A DNA stretch of 64,000 nt, taken from positions 1 to 64,000 of the forward strand of contig JARKNX010000130.1 in NCBI GenBank assembly GCA_029976025.1, given 5' to 3'. Shown here piece after piece: positions 9,941 through 17,263 of the stretch. How positions within the stretch are numbered: the stretch's first letter is position 1; each line of letters opens with the position of its first letter. The translations under genes were made by a program, and so were the position numbers. This DNA is from Aggregatilineales bacterium (GTDB taxonomy: Bacteria > Chloroflexota > Anaerolineae > Aggregatilineales > Ch27). A model generated the notes under the pieces. It was given only the letters and a program-made list of their open reading frames with translations. It was not told where the DNA came from and made no database searches.

Positions 9941-9954
9941 AGAACGTATGTTCT
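9941..9954. promoter_or_regulatory. LexA/SOS box-like dyad 1
   Basis: AGAACGTATGTTCT has 5-bp perfect arms and contains GAAC-N4-GTTC, the core of Bacillus/actinobacterial SOS boxes. It covers roughly +8 to +20 of the predicted transcript of the 8800-9912 gene and lies 38 bp, centre to centre, from the second box. Confidence 0.7.
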
Positions 9955-9967
9955 ATCTCGTATTCTG

Positions 9968-9997
9968 ATCATACTACCAGAACGCACGTTCTGTCAA
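9968..9997 (-). promoter_or_regulatory. Sigma-70-type promoter of the membrane gene
   Basis: On the minus strand, a perfect -35 TTGACA (9992-9997) is separated by 18 bp from -10 TATGAT (9968-9973). SOS-like box 2 fills the spacer directly after the -35, a position at which a bound repressor would exclude RNA polymerase. Confidence 0.8.
9979..9992. promoter_or_regulatory. LexA/SOS box-like dyad 2
   Basis: AGAACGCACGTTCT carries the same GAAC-N4-GTTC core as dyad 1. The symmetry extends one further base pair to CAGAAC/GTTCTG (9978-9993). It sits between the -35 and -10 of the promoter of the 8800-9912 gene. Confidence 0.72.
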
Positions 9998-10127
9998 CTG
10001 ATTCGTGAAACTGACGGGCCGGCTGCAAAATTCGCGGCAGGAAATGGGACTATCAAAACGCCGGGAGGGTCGGGGCGGAAGCGAACATCCCTCCTGACAT
10101 CTCTGGCAACCGCAGTTTTGCCCGGCG

Positions 10128-10751
10128 CTAATCGAAGTCAGTCGGCCATTCGGGATGCCTGGCATGGGCGAAGCAGCGTGCAATCTGCTCCGGCAGCACC
10201 CGGCCGGTGGAAAGCTCCGGCAGGTCATCGGGGGAGAACCAGCCGACGCCGCTCGTCTCGATGCTCACAGTGGGCGCGCCGCCGGTCAGCTCGCACAGGA
10301 AGAACAGCTTGTAGACGTAGCTCGGGTGGGGCGGGTGCGGCCAGCGCTGCCGGTCGTAGACGCCGATCAGCTTGACCGCGCGGGCCGTATAGCCGGACTC
10401 TTCGACAATCTCGCGCTCCACTGCCTGGCGCGGGGAGTCGTAAATATCAGCCCAGCCACCGGGCAGCGTCCACCGGCCCGCATCCAGCACTTCCTTCACC
10501 AGCAGAATCTGGCCGTCTTTGATGACCGCCCCGCGCACATCGATCTTGGGCGTGGGGTAGCCGATATCGGCCACGATCAGATCGTGCAGCGTGGGCAGGT
10601 CGGCGCCGGTGTACTCAGCCATGATCTCGGCGGCGATCGCCTGCAGCGCCTGGTAACGCTCGCGGTCGAAGACGCCTTCGGTGTAGGTCAGCCCGGCCTG
10701 GGCGATGGCCCGGACGCGGTTGGCCCATTCCAGCCATTTGGGATCGATCAT
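10128..10751 (-). CDS. NUDIX hydrolase with N-terminal NUDIX-associated domain (ADP-ribose-type candidate)
   Basis: This 207-residue protein starts with the helical domain (MIDPKWLEWANRVRAIAQAG, about residues 1-65) found before a subset of NUDIX hydrolases. The NUDIX fold follows (about 70-200). The box reads G-W-A-D-I-Y-D-S-P-R-Q-A-V-E then REIVEESGY, matching GX5EX7REUXEEXGU except for Asp at the first Glu, as is common in this subfamily. Such enzymes hydrolyse nucleoside diphosphates linked to X, often ADP-ribose or related sugars. The substrate here is unproven. AAGGAG lies 5 bases before the ATG. It is divergent from the tandem-TIR gene across 81 bp, which suggests a link through NAD+/ADP-ribose chemistry. 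Confidence 0.88.
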   Translation of the reverse strand: MIDPKWLEWANRVRAIAQAGLTYTEGVFDRERYQALQAIAAEIMAEYTGADLPTLHDLIVADIGYPTPKIDVRGAVIKDGQILLVKEVLDAGRWTLPGGWADIYDSPRQAVEREIVEESGYTARAVKLIGVYDRQRWPHPPHPSYVYKLFFLCELTGGAPTVSIETSGVGWFSPDDLPELSTGRVLPEQIARCFAHARHPEWPTDFD

Positions 10752-10772
10752 GGGAACTCCTTACCCGGCAGG

Positions 10773-10801
10773 TTGACCCTCAGAAAGGCCTGTGTTATAA
10801 C
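10773..10801 (+). promoter_or_regulatory. Promoter of the tandem-TIR gene
   Basis: -35 TTGACC (10773-10778), a 17-bp spacer and -10 TATAAC (10796-10801) with an extended TGT just upstream. The predicted start is near 10808, 25 bases before the TIR ATG. It overlaps the leader of the divergent NUDIX gene, so the two genes may be co-regulated. Confidence 0.7.
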
Positions 10802-10832
10802 GCCAAAATCGCTGAGTCGCAGGGGAACTGAT

Positions 10833-11831
10833 ATGCCAGAATCGCAGAAGCCCTATTTCTTCATCAGCTATGCCCGCCACGACGCTGAGATTGTACACCC
10901 GATTGTGGCTGGCCTGATAAAACGCGGGGTGAACGTCTGGATGGACCAGCAGACGCTGACCGCCGGTCAAAGCTGGAAAGCGGAGATTTATCAGGCGCTG
11001 CGCAATGCCGCCGGCCTGATCGTATTTGTGTCCGAAGCCAGTATGGCATCGGAGTGGGTAGCGACGGAGATTTCGGCTGCCGCTGCCAGCGAACAGAGTT
11101 TCATCACGCCCGTGATTCTGGAACCGGTCAGCACACTCCCACGGGCGATCGCCAACCGACAGTGGGTCGATGTGAGCGCTTTGACCGGTCCGGAGCAGGT
11201 CAGCCGGGCCGTGGACCTGCTGGTGCGGGCAGTCACGGTCTATCAGCAGACATTGCCCGCGCGGCCTGCCCCGGCCATGAGTGAGCGGGAGATGGCCGCC
11301 CTGGCGGAAGCGACCGCTGAGGATCGGCGGGGTGGGTCCGCGCCTGCACCGCCAGAGGAACCCCCGCGATCGGTCTTTGTGGTGCACGGCCACGATCTGG
11401 CCCTGCGGGACGAGGTAGAAGCGTATCTCACGACCCTGGGCGTCGAACCAGTTGTGCTGACCAAGATCGCCAATGATCAGTTGTCGCTGCTGCAAAAGTT
11501 CCTGACCTGGAGCCGTGACGTGCGCTTTGCCGTCGTCCTGATCTCCGCCGACGACTTTGGCGCGTCGCGGCGGCAGTATGAAGCCCCTGATGTGGGCGAC
11601 CGGGCGCTCCAATTCCGGGCGCGGCAGAACGTGATCCTGGAGTTGGGCTTCTTCTACGGCTACCTGGGATGGGAGCATGTCTTCGTCCTGTTCAAGCCAT
11701 CCGAGCGCGTCTTTCCTAACTTCGAGCGGCCTTCGGACCTGGACGGAATTCTCTTTGATGAAGTGGACGCAGACGGGAAGTGGAAGGATATCCTTAAGGG
11801 GCGGCTGAAGCAGGCGGGATTCAGCTGTTAA
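10833..11831 (+). CDS. Tandem TIR-domain protein (N-terminal TIR plus CAP12/Pycsar-effector-type TIR)
   Basis: This 332-residue soluble protein has two TIR folds. Domain 1 (about residues 6-135) starts PYFFISYARHDAEI and has S-E-W-V-A-T-E at 73-79, where Glu79 aligns with the catalytic glutamate of NADase TIRs. A Pro/Ala-rich linker (about 141-178) follows. Domain 2 (about 180-330) starts SVFVVHGHDLALRDEVEAYL and contains FRARQNVILELGFFYG, matching the TIR-like domain of CD-NTase-associated protein 12 and Pycsar effectors, with Glu270 as candidate catalytic residue. Such domains hydrolyse or cyclise NAD+ in antiphage signalling. No sensor domain (STING, cyclic-nucleotide-binding, SAVED) is fused. 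ATG 10833 has AGGGGAA upstream and follows a good promoter. Divergent neighbour: NUDIX hydrolase. Confidence 0.87.
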   Translation: MPESQKPYFFISYARHDAEIVHPIVAGLIKRGVNVWMDQQTLTAGQSWKAEIYQALRNAAGLIVFVSEASMASEWVATEISAAAASEQSFITPVILEPVSTLPRAIANRQWVDVSALTGPEQVSRAVDLLVRAVTVYQQTLPARPAPAMSEREMAALAEATAEDRRGGSAPAPPEEPPRSVFVVHGHDLALRDEVEAYLTTLGVEPVVLTKIANDQLSLLQKFLTWSRDVRFAVVLISADDFGASRRQYEAPDVGDRALQFRARQNVILELGFFYGYLGWEHVFVLFKPSERVFPNFERPSDLDGILFDEVDADGKWKDILKGRLKQAGFSC

Positions 11832-11961
11832 GGCGGGGAGCAGGGAATGAGAAGTAGGCAGTAGAGGGAAACGGGAATCGACAGAGGTCGGCAAGCGCGC
11901 AGAGAAAGCAGGAAAAATCAGGCAGCCCGACCTGCAACCATACCCGCCTGCTGTACGACTC

Positions 11962-11985
11962 GGCAAGGGGCTTAAGCCCTTTGCC
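11962..11985. repeat. GGGCTTAAGCCC-core palindrome, copy 1
   Basis: A 24-bp inverted repeat centred on CTTAAG (one G-T mismatch) shares the core GGGGCTTAAGCCC with a second palindrome at 59533-59554. The surrounding 11832-12030 stretch has no gene. It holds purine-rich and CTCC-rich low-complexity DNA. The palindrome is REP-like and no function is visible. Confidence 0.55.
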
Positions 11986-12031
11986 TCTGGTCACCACGCC
12001 CTCGCCTCCTCCCCACTCCCCACTGCCCGTA

Positions 12032-12060
12032 TTCGTTCAGCCTGCCTCCCGCGCTACAAT
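12032..12060 (+). promoter_or_regulatory. Possible promoter of hom
   Basis: -10 TACAAT (12055-12060) lies 17 bp from a poor -35 TTCGTT (12032-12037). It is about 70 bases before the start codon. Only the -10 is convincing. Confidence 0.4.
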
Positions 12061-12128
12061 AGACGCCGATCCGCGCGATCCTGAGCAAGACCTTTTCGCC
12101 GCCTGTACACGGGGGAGTTAAACTGACT

Positions 12129-13172
12129 ATGGAGCTCACCATTGCGCTTCTGGGGTTTGGCAATGTGAACCGGGCGCTGGCGCGCCTGCTGCAGCGCAAG
12201 GCTGCGGCGCTGAAGACCGATCACAACCTGACGATCACGGTCACCGGCATCAGCACGCACAGCCGGGGCCAGGCTATCGATCCGGCGGGGATTGACCTCA
12301 ACGCCGCGCTGGCCGCTTACGCGGCCGGATCGCTGGCTCCGCTGCATAAGGGCGCGCCGCTGGCCGATACGATGGCCTTCATCGAGGCTGTGCCTGCCGC
12401 GCTGCTGGTCGAAGCGACGTGGATGAATCCGCGCACCGGCCAGCCGGCCACCGATTCCGACCGCGCCGCGCTCCAGCGGGGGATGCACGTCGTCACAGCC
12501 AACAAAGGTCCGCTGGCGTACGCCTTCCGCGAGCTACGCGACCTGGCGAAGGCCAGGCAGCTTGGCTTCTTCTACGAAAGCACGGTCATGGACGGCGCGC
12601 CGCTGCACTCGCTCAAGCGCGAGGGGCTGCCGGTGACCACGGTCAATCGCATCACCGGCGTGCTCAACAGCACGACTAACAGCATCCTGTCCCGGCTGGA
12701 AGAAGGCGTGCCCTTCGCCGCCGCCCTCAAGGAGATGCAAGATGTAGGGCTGGCTGAGGCTGACCCCAGCAACGATGTGGACGGCTGGGACAGCACCCTC
12801 AAGATCGTGGTGCTGGCTAACGTGCACATGGGCGCCGACCTGCGACCGGCTGACGTGGACCGGACCGGCATCGGCGACGTCACCATCGAGCAGGTGCAGG
12901 CGGCGCTCAAAGAAGGCCAGCGGATCAAGCTGTTGTGCGAAGCGTGGCGGGAAGGCGACGCCGTCCGGGCGCGGGTCGCGCCGACGCCGCTGCCCCTGAC
13001 CAACCCGCTGGCCGGCGTCATGCGCACCAGCGGCGGCGTCACCTTCGAGATGGATACGCTGAGCAGCCTGACCATCCTGGAGGGCGACAGCTCCCCTGAC
13101 ACAACTGCCTTTGGCATCCTGGCCGATATCGTCAATATCGCCCGCGGGCGGTATCGGTTGTCCGCCGGGTAA
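12129..13172 (+). CDS. hom: Homoserine dehydrogenase
   Basis: This 347-residue NAD(P)-dependent oxidoreductase reduces aspartate semialdehyde to homoserine, on the path to threonine and methionine. The Rossmann motif GFGNVNRALARLL lies at residues 9-21. Family landmarks are VVTANKGPLA, FFYESTVMDGAPLHS, ITGVLNSTTNSIL and LAEADPSNDVDGWDSTLK, which carries the catalytic Asp/Lys region. There is no C-terminal ACT domain, so allosteric threonine inhibition through ACT is not expected. GGGGGAG precedes the start. No other threonine-pathway gene is adjacent. Confidence 0.92.
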   Translation: MELTIALLGFGNVNRALARLLQRKAAALKTDHNLTITVTGISTHSRGQAIDPAGIDLNAALAAYAAGSLAPLHKGAPLADTMAFIEAVPAALLVEATWMNPRTGQPATDSDRAALQRGMHVVTANKGPLAYAFRELRDLAKARQLGFFYESTVMDGAPLHSLKREGLPVTTVNRITGVLNSTTNSILSRLEEGVPFAAALKEMQDVGLAEADPSNDVDGWDSTLKIVVLANVHMGADLRPADVDRTGIGDVTIEQVQAALKEGQRIKLLCEAWREGDAVRARVAPTPLPLTNPLAGVMRTSGGVTFEMDTLSSLTILEGDSSPDTTAFGILADIVNIARGRYRLSAG

Positions 13173-13202
13173 CTTCGCCGACAGCCTCCCCTCATAAACA
13201 CA

Positions 13203-13232
13203 CGCCCCGCGCCGGACGTCCGACGCGGGGCG
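13203..13232. terminator. Probable terminator hairpin between hom and the DUF255 gene
   Basis: A 9-bp stem CGCCCCGCG/CGCGGGGCG (13203-13211 with 13224-13232) encloses a further GGACGTCC palindrome. It is followed on the plus strand only by CTTCGTT, so the U tract is weak. Its position between convergent genes supports the call. Confidence 0.55.
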
Positions 13233-13306
13233 CTTCGTTATGCCGCAAAATCCTGCCGGGGGAGCCGGCCCGTGGCATAAAGCCGGATATCGTGGGTAAT
13301 GGTGGG

Positions 13307-15364
13307 TTATCTGGCGGCGGGCGCAGCCAGCAGTTCGGCAACCTCCTCCGGCGCGCTGACCGGGCGGGCGCAGGTGAAATTGCGGCAGACGTAAACCGCC
13401 GGACGGCCGTCCAGAAGCGTCCGCTCGCGCAGCAGGGGGACGGCCGTCTCTGGCCCGGCATCCCCCGGCGAGAGCGCCACAATGGCGTTCGGGCGGAACG
13501 GCTCCTGTACCGTCTTCAGCAGGGCCTGCGTTGCCTCCTCCGCCGGGTTGCCGATGATGGCTACCTCAGCCAGCCCGTGCAGCAGCATATCCACCGCGCT
13601 CAGGCTTTCGCTGAAGGCCGCCGGAACTTCCGCCATGACCCCGGCCAGCAGGTTCAGCGCGCCGCGCGCCGCTTCCTCGTAGCGCGGGTTGCCGGTATAC
13701 GCCGTCAGCCGGAGCAGCCCCCGGCACAGCATAGCCTGGCCGGAAGGCGCGGCATTGTCCTGCAGGCTCCTGGGGCGGACCAGCAGCGCCTCGTGATCGT
13801 CGCTGGTGTCAAAGTAGCCGCCGTCCGCCGCCGGGAAGCGCACCAGTGCCCGCTCGGCCAGTTGCTGCGCCGCCAGAAAGTAGCGTTCATCAAATGTGGT
13901 CTGGTAGACCTCCAGCAGGCCGTCCAGCAGGCAGGCGTAGTCCTCCAGATAGCCGTTGAGGCGGGCCTCGCCCCCGCTGAAGGTCCGCCGGAGCCGCCCC
14001 TCCTCTGTGAGCATCGTCCCCAGCAGGAAGTCGGCGCTGCGCACGGCGGCGGCGCGGTAGTCGGCGCGGCCCAGGACGCGCGCGCCCTCGGCCAGGCTGG
14101 CCAGCATCAGGCCGTTCCAGGCGGTCAGGATTTTGTCATCCAGCCCGGGCGGGACACGCCCGGACCGCGCCGCGTAGAGGGCCGCCCGGATCGCGACCAG
14201 CCGCTCCCGCAGCGCATCTACAGAGAGGCCCAGGGCGGTAGCAACCACGCTTTCTTCGCGCGGGACATAGAGGATGCTGCGGCCCTCGAAGTTGCCTTCC
14301 GGCGTGATATCCCAGTACTCCGCCGCGATACGGGCATCTTCCGGGCCGAGGACAGCCTCAATCTCCGCCAGCGTCCACAGGAAGTAGCGGCCTTCCTCGC
14401 CTTCACTGTCGGCATCAGTGGCGCTGTAGAAGCCGCCCTCCGGGGAGGTCATCTCGCGCAGGATGTAGTCGTAAATCTCTTCGCTGATCCGGCGGTAGAA
14501 CGGCTCGCCCGTGATCTGCCAGGCGTGCAGGTACAGCCGGCTGAGCTGGGCGTTATCGTAAAGCATCTTCTCGAAGTGCGGGACCAGCCAGGACTCGTCC
14601 ACGCTATAGCGGGCGAAGCCGCCGCCGATCTGGTCGTAGATGCCGCCGCGAGCCATCCGATCCAGCGTCCGCCGGACCATCTCCAGGGCCGAGCCGGCCC
14701 CCGTGCTGGCGTAGACGCGTAACAGAAATTCCAGATTCATCGGCTGGGGGAACTTGGGCGCTCCGCCGAAGCCGCCATTATGCCAGTCGAACTGCTGCCC
14801 CAGGCGGGCGAAGGCTTCATCCAGCAGGGCCTCTTTCAGGCGCTCCTCCACGGTCGGGCTGAACAGGGTGCGATCCAGCGCCCGCTGCAGGTTGCTGCCC
14901 ACCTGTTCCACCTGATCGCGGTTGTGAGCGTAGGCGTCGGCCACGCCCTCCAGCACCTGGCGGAAGGACGGCATCCCGTAGCGCGGCTCCGGGGGGAAGT
15001 ACGTGCCGCCATAGAACGGCCGGCCATCCGGCGTCAGGAAGACGGTCAGCGGCCAGCCGCCATGCCCGTCCGCCATCGCCATTACCGCCTGCATGTAGAT
15101 GCTGTCCAGATCGGGGCGCTCCTCGCGATCCACCTTGATGTTGACAAAGAGCGCGTTCATCAGCCGGGCAGTCTCGGCGTCTTCAAAGCTCTCGTGAGCC
15201 ATGACATGACACCAGTGGCAGGCGCTGTAGCCGATGCTCAGCAAAATCGGGCGATCCTCCTCGCGGGCCAGTTGCAGCGCCTCCTCTCCCCACGGATACC
15301 AGTCAACCGGGTTGGCAGCGTGCTGGCGGAGGTACGGGCTGGTCTCGTATTGCAGGCGGTTCAT
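13307..15364 (-). CDS. Thioredoxin-domain protein of the YyaL/DUF255 (SSP411) family
   Basis: This 685-residue protein starts [22 protein letters not shown] and contains [20 protein letters not shown] (CxxC at Cys-His-Trp-Cys), both hallmarks of the DUF255 thioredoxin-like domain (about residues 1-165). The rest is an alpha/alpha-toroid resembling N-acylglucosamine epimerases and glycosidases ([33 protein letters not shown]). The family is widespread and its biochemical role is not established. AGGATG precedes the ATG. No signal peptide is visible, so it is probably cytoplasmic. Confidence 0.9.
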   Translation of the reverse strand: MNRLQYETSPYLRQHAANPVDWYPWGEEALQLAREEDRPILLSIGYSACHWCHVMAHESFEDAETARLMNALFVNIKVDREERPDLDSIYMQAVMAMADGHGGWPLTVFLTPDGRPFYGGTYFPPEPRYGMPSFRQVLEGVADAYAHNRDQVEQVGSNLQRALDRTLFSPTVEERLKEALLDEAFARLGQQFDWHNGGFGGAPKFPQPMNLEFLLRVYASTGAGSALEMVRRTLDRMARGGIYDQIGGGFARYSVDESWLVPHFEKMLYDNAQLSRLYLHAWQITGEPFYRRISEEIYDYILREMTSPEGGFYSATDADSEGEEGRYFLWTLAEIEAVLGPEDARIAAEYWDITPEGNFEGRSILYVPREESVVATALGLSVDALRERLVAIRAALYAARSGRVPPGLDDKILTAWNGLMLASLAEGARVLGRADYRAAAVRSADFLLGTMLTEEGRLRRTFSGGEARLNGYLEDYACLLDGLLEVYQTTFDERYFLAAQQLAERALVRFPAADGGYFDTSDDHEALLVRPRSLQDNAAPSGQAMLCRGLLRLTAYTGNPRYEEAARGALNLLAGVMAEVPAAFSESLSAVDMLLHGLAEVAIIGNPAEEATQALLKTVQEPFRPNAIVALSPGDAGPETAVPLLRERTLLDGRPAVYVCRNFTCARPVSAPEEVAELLAAPAAR

Positions 15365-15450
15365 GGCGCGTCATCCTGTGCCGGTGAATAAAAAAGAGAG
15401 GGGTCAGCAAAATCCCTCCTGTTATACCACAGGGGGGCGGAGATAACAGC

Positions 15451-15482
15451 AAAAAAGGCGGAACAGCCGGGGCTGCTCCGCC
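15451..15482 (-). terminator. Intrinsic terminator of the LysM gene
   Basis: On the minus strand, a GC-rich stem (15457-15468 with 15471-15482, one mismatch) is followed by TTTTTT (15451-15456). It is 27 bases past the LysM stop codon. Confidence 0.88.
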
Positions 15483-15508
15483 GTATGAAGTCAGGATCGG
15501 GCTGCGCG

Positions 15509-16060
15509 TCAGGGCACGATCAGGACCTGGCCGGCGCGAATGATGTTCGGGTTATAGAGGCCGTTGGCAGCGACGATAGCCCCCACAGTGGAGCCGTAGG
15601 CGGCGGCGATGCCGCTGACCGTCTGCCCCCACTGGACGGTATGGTAGCGCAGCACCGGGATCAGAAGCACCTGGCCGGGGAAGATTGTGTAGGGGTAAGG
15701 GATGCGGTTCAGGCCGGCCATGGTGTTGACATCCCAGCCGAAGGCCAGCCCGATACGAAACAGGTTATCTCCGAAGCGGACAACATAGGTGGGCCGCCCG
15801 GAAGGAGGCGCGGGCGGGGCCGCCCCGCCGGCCGGGATGACCAGCACCTGCCCGGCGAAGATCAGATTAGGATTGGCCAGGCTGTTGGCGGAAGCGATAG
15901 CCCAGGCGGTCGTGCCGAAGCGCCAGGCAATTATACCCAGCGTATCGCCGGGCTGGACGACGTACAGCCTGCTGCCCTGGGCAGCGGCAGGAGCGGGGGT
16001 CATCCCCAGGGCAACAACCAGCATGACGCTGACGGTGAAAAGAATCACTAACTTTTTCAT
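15509..16060 (-). CDS. Secreted protein with three LysM domains
   Basis: The protein is 183 residues long. A signal peptide ([10 protein letters not shown] onward, cleavage probably after AAAQG near residue 29) is followed by three LysM peptidoglycan/chitin-binding repeats at about residues 33-76, 92-135 and 140-183. Each has the YVV-x-G-D/Q-T/N and GQVL-I-P borders. There is no catalytic domain, so it may serve as a cell-wall adaptor or spacer protein. AGGGG lies before the ATG, and the gene has its own terminator. Confidence 0.9.
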   Translation of the reverse strand: MKKLVILFTVSVMLVVALGMTPAPAAAQGSRLYVVQPGDTLGIIAWRFGTTAWAIASANSLANPNLIFAGQVLVIPAGGAAPPAPPSGRPTYVVRFGDNLFRIGLAFGWDVNTMAGLNRIPYPYTIFPGQVLLIPVLRYHTVQWGQTVSGIAAAYGSTVGAIVAANGLYNPNIIRAGQVLIVP

Positions 16061-16180
16061 TTTTATTCCCCTGTGATGAGCACCCTACTCTAATCTTATT
16101 ATACACACAAACGCAAGAGGCTGATGTAGATGTGGGCACAACAGCAGCGGGATCGCTGGCCGGGGCTGCGGCCGACTCTC

Positions 16181-16552
16181 TCACTCCGAGATCAGCCACT
16201 CCTTGGCCGATTCAACATCGGGGAAGGCGCGTATCCCCCGCCCGGAAAAGCGGACGATCGAATCCAGAAACAACTGCCGCAGCCCGGCCCCTACGCCGAC
16301 CACGGCAATCCGGCGGAGGTAATTCTTGGTGCGCAGAGTGCTTTCTTTGATGATATTCAAGGCTTCTGGAGAAGCGATAGTGCCCTCAATATCCACCAGG
16401 CACAGGACGGAGTTGGGCGGCTCTGCCGTCACAATGGCGTCCGCCGCTTCGATAGCCTGGCGCAGGGCGGCGGCATTCCGGCCAAAGTGTGAGTAGTCAA
16501 CGGACCAGATGCGTTTCCCTTTATATTCGATCCATTCCATCCTCGTCGACAT
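16181..16552 (-). CDS. Small SpoIIAA/STAS-like protein, copy A
   Basis: This 123-residue cytoplasmic protein starts MSTRMEWIEYKGKRIWSVDYS. It is about 80 percent identical to its tandem neighbour. The pattern of a central strand SVLCLVDIEGTIASPEAL, conserved RRIAVVGVGAGLRQLFLDSIV and a C-terminal AFPDVESAKEWLISE resembles SpoIIAA/STAS-like proteins. I infer this from pattern only. The well-spaced GGAGGG site before the ATG supports the start. The target is unknown. A Ser/Thr kinase gene lies next door. Confidence 0.75.
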   Translation of the reverse strand: MSTRMEWIEYKGKRIWSVDYSHFGRNAAALRQAIEAADAIVTAEPPNSVLCLVDIEGTIASPEALNIIKESTLRTKNYLRRIAVVGVGAGLRQLFLDSIVRFSGRGIRAFPDVESAKEWLISE

Positions 16553-16688
16553 CTACCATCCCTCCACACCCTACCGTTCTCCACACACGCCTGTGTCATT
16601 ATAGATGTGGCGGATTCCGGGTGTCAAACGCGGCAGCGCGCAGGCACAGCAGTCGCGGGATCGCTGGCAGGGGCTGCGGCCAATCCTC

Positions 16689-17060
16689 TCACTCCCGGAT
16701 CAGCCACTCCTTGGCCGATTCAGCATCGGGGAAGGCGCGTATCCCCCGTCCGGAAAAGCGGACGACCGAATCCAGAAATAACTGTCGCAGCCCGACTCCT
16801 ACACCGATTACGGCCAGCCGGCAGATGTAACTCCTGGTGCGCAGAGTACTTTCTTTGAAAATATTCAACGTTTCTGGAGAGGCGGTCGTGCCTTCAACAT
16901 TCGCCAGGCACAGGACAGAGCCAGGCGGCTCCATCACTATAACAGCATCCGCCGCTTCAACGGTCTGCCGCAGAGCGGCAGAATCCCGGCCAAAGCGAGA
17001 ATAATCAACATAACAGATGCGCTTCTCTTTATATTCAATCCATTCCATCCTCGCCGACAT
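16689..17060 (-). CDS. Small SpoIIAA/STAS-like protein, copy B
   Basis: This 123-residue paralogue of the preceding gene is the same length and in the same frame, with no gaps between the two proteins. It ends FPDAESAKEWLIRE. Differences cluster mildly in the first half (for example RICYVDYSRFGRDS against RIWSVDYSHFGRNA). The most conserved part is LRQLFLDS.VRFSGRGIRAFPD, which suggests a retained functional surface. GGAGG precedes the ATG. The function is unknown. Confidence 0.75.
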   Translation of the reverse strand: MSARMEWIEYKEKRICYVDYSRFGRDSAALRQTVEAADAVIVMEPPGSVLCLANVEGTTASPETLNIFKESTLRTRSYICRLAVIGVGVGLRQLFLDSVVRFSGRGIRAFPDAESAKEWLIRE

Positions 17061-17192
17061 CTACCATTCCTCCACACCCTGCCGTTCTCCACACACACGC
17101 CTGCGTCATTATAGGTTCGACGAATTTCGGGTGCAAACGCGGCAGCGCTCACTTATTCGCCCGGCTGGAAACAGTTCTGACAGCCGGAACAC

Positions 17193-17221
17193 TTTCCAAC
17201 CGGGGCGCTCAATGTTATGCT
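17193..17221 (+). promoter_or_regulatory. Possible promoter of the Ser/Thr kinase gene
   Basis: -10 TATGCT (17216-17221) has an extended TGT at 17213-17215. A partial -35 TTTCCA (17193-17198) lies 17 bp upstream. It is 42 bases before the kinase ATG. Confidence 0.45.
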
Positions 17222-17263
17222 GGAGACAGATGTTTCGGTGACAGGTAAAGGCATGGCTATCCC

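Larger units (their letters stand above)
16136..17148. repeat. Tandem duplication of about 508 bp, each unit carrying one small gene
   Basis: Unit 1 (about 16136-16640) and unit 2 (about 16644-17148) align over their full length at a constant offset of 508 bases. The alignment includes the two coding frames and both flanks: upstream CCTCCACACCCT and CACACACGCCTG, and downstream GGGATCGCTGGC. The copies have diverged by scattered substitutions but neither frame is broken. Confidence 0.9.

Noticed and set aside
10761-11966. A 401-codon minus-strand open frame opposite the TIR gene
   Set aside because: It overlaps the whole TIR gene, whose two domains are unmistakable. It has no ribosome site or motifs.
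11832-12030. Low-complexity purine-rich and CTCC-rich intergenic DNA, considered as a direct-repeat or CRISPR remnant
   Set aside because: No regularly spaced repeat unit can be found. Only the CTTAAG palindrome stands out.
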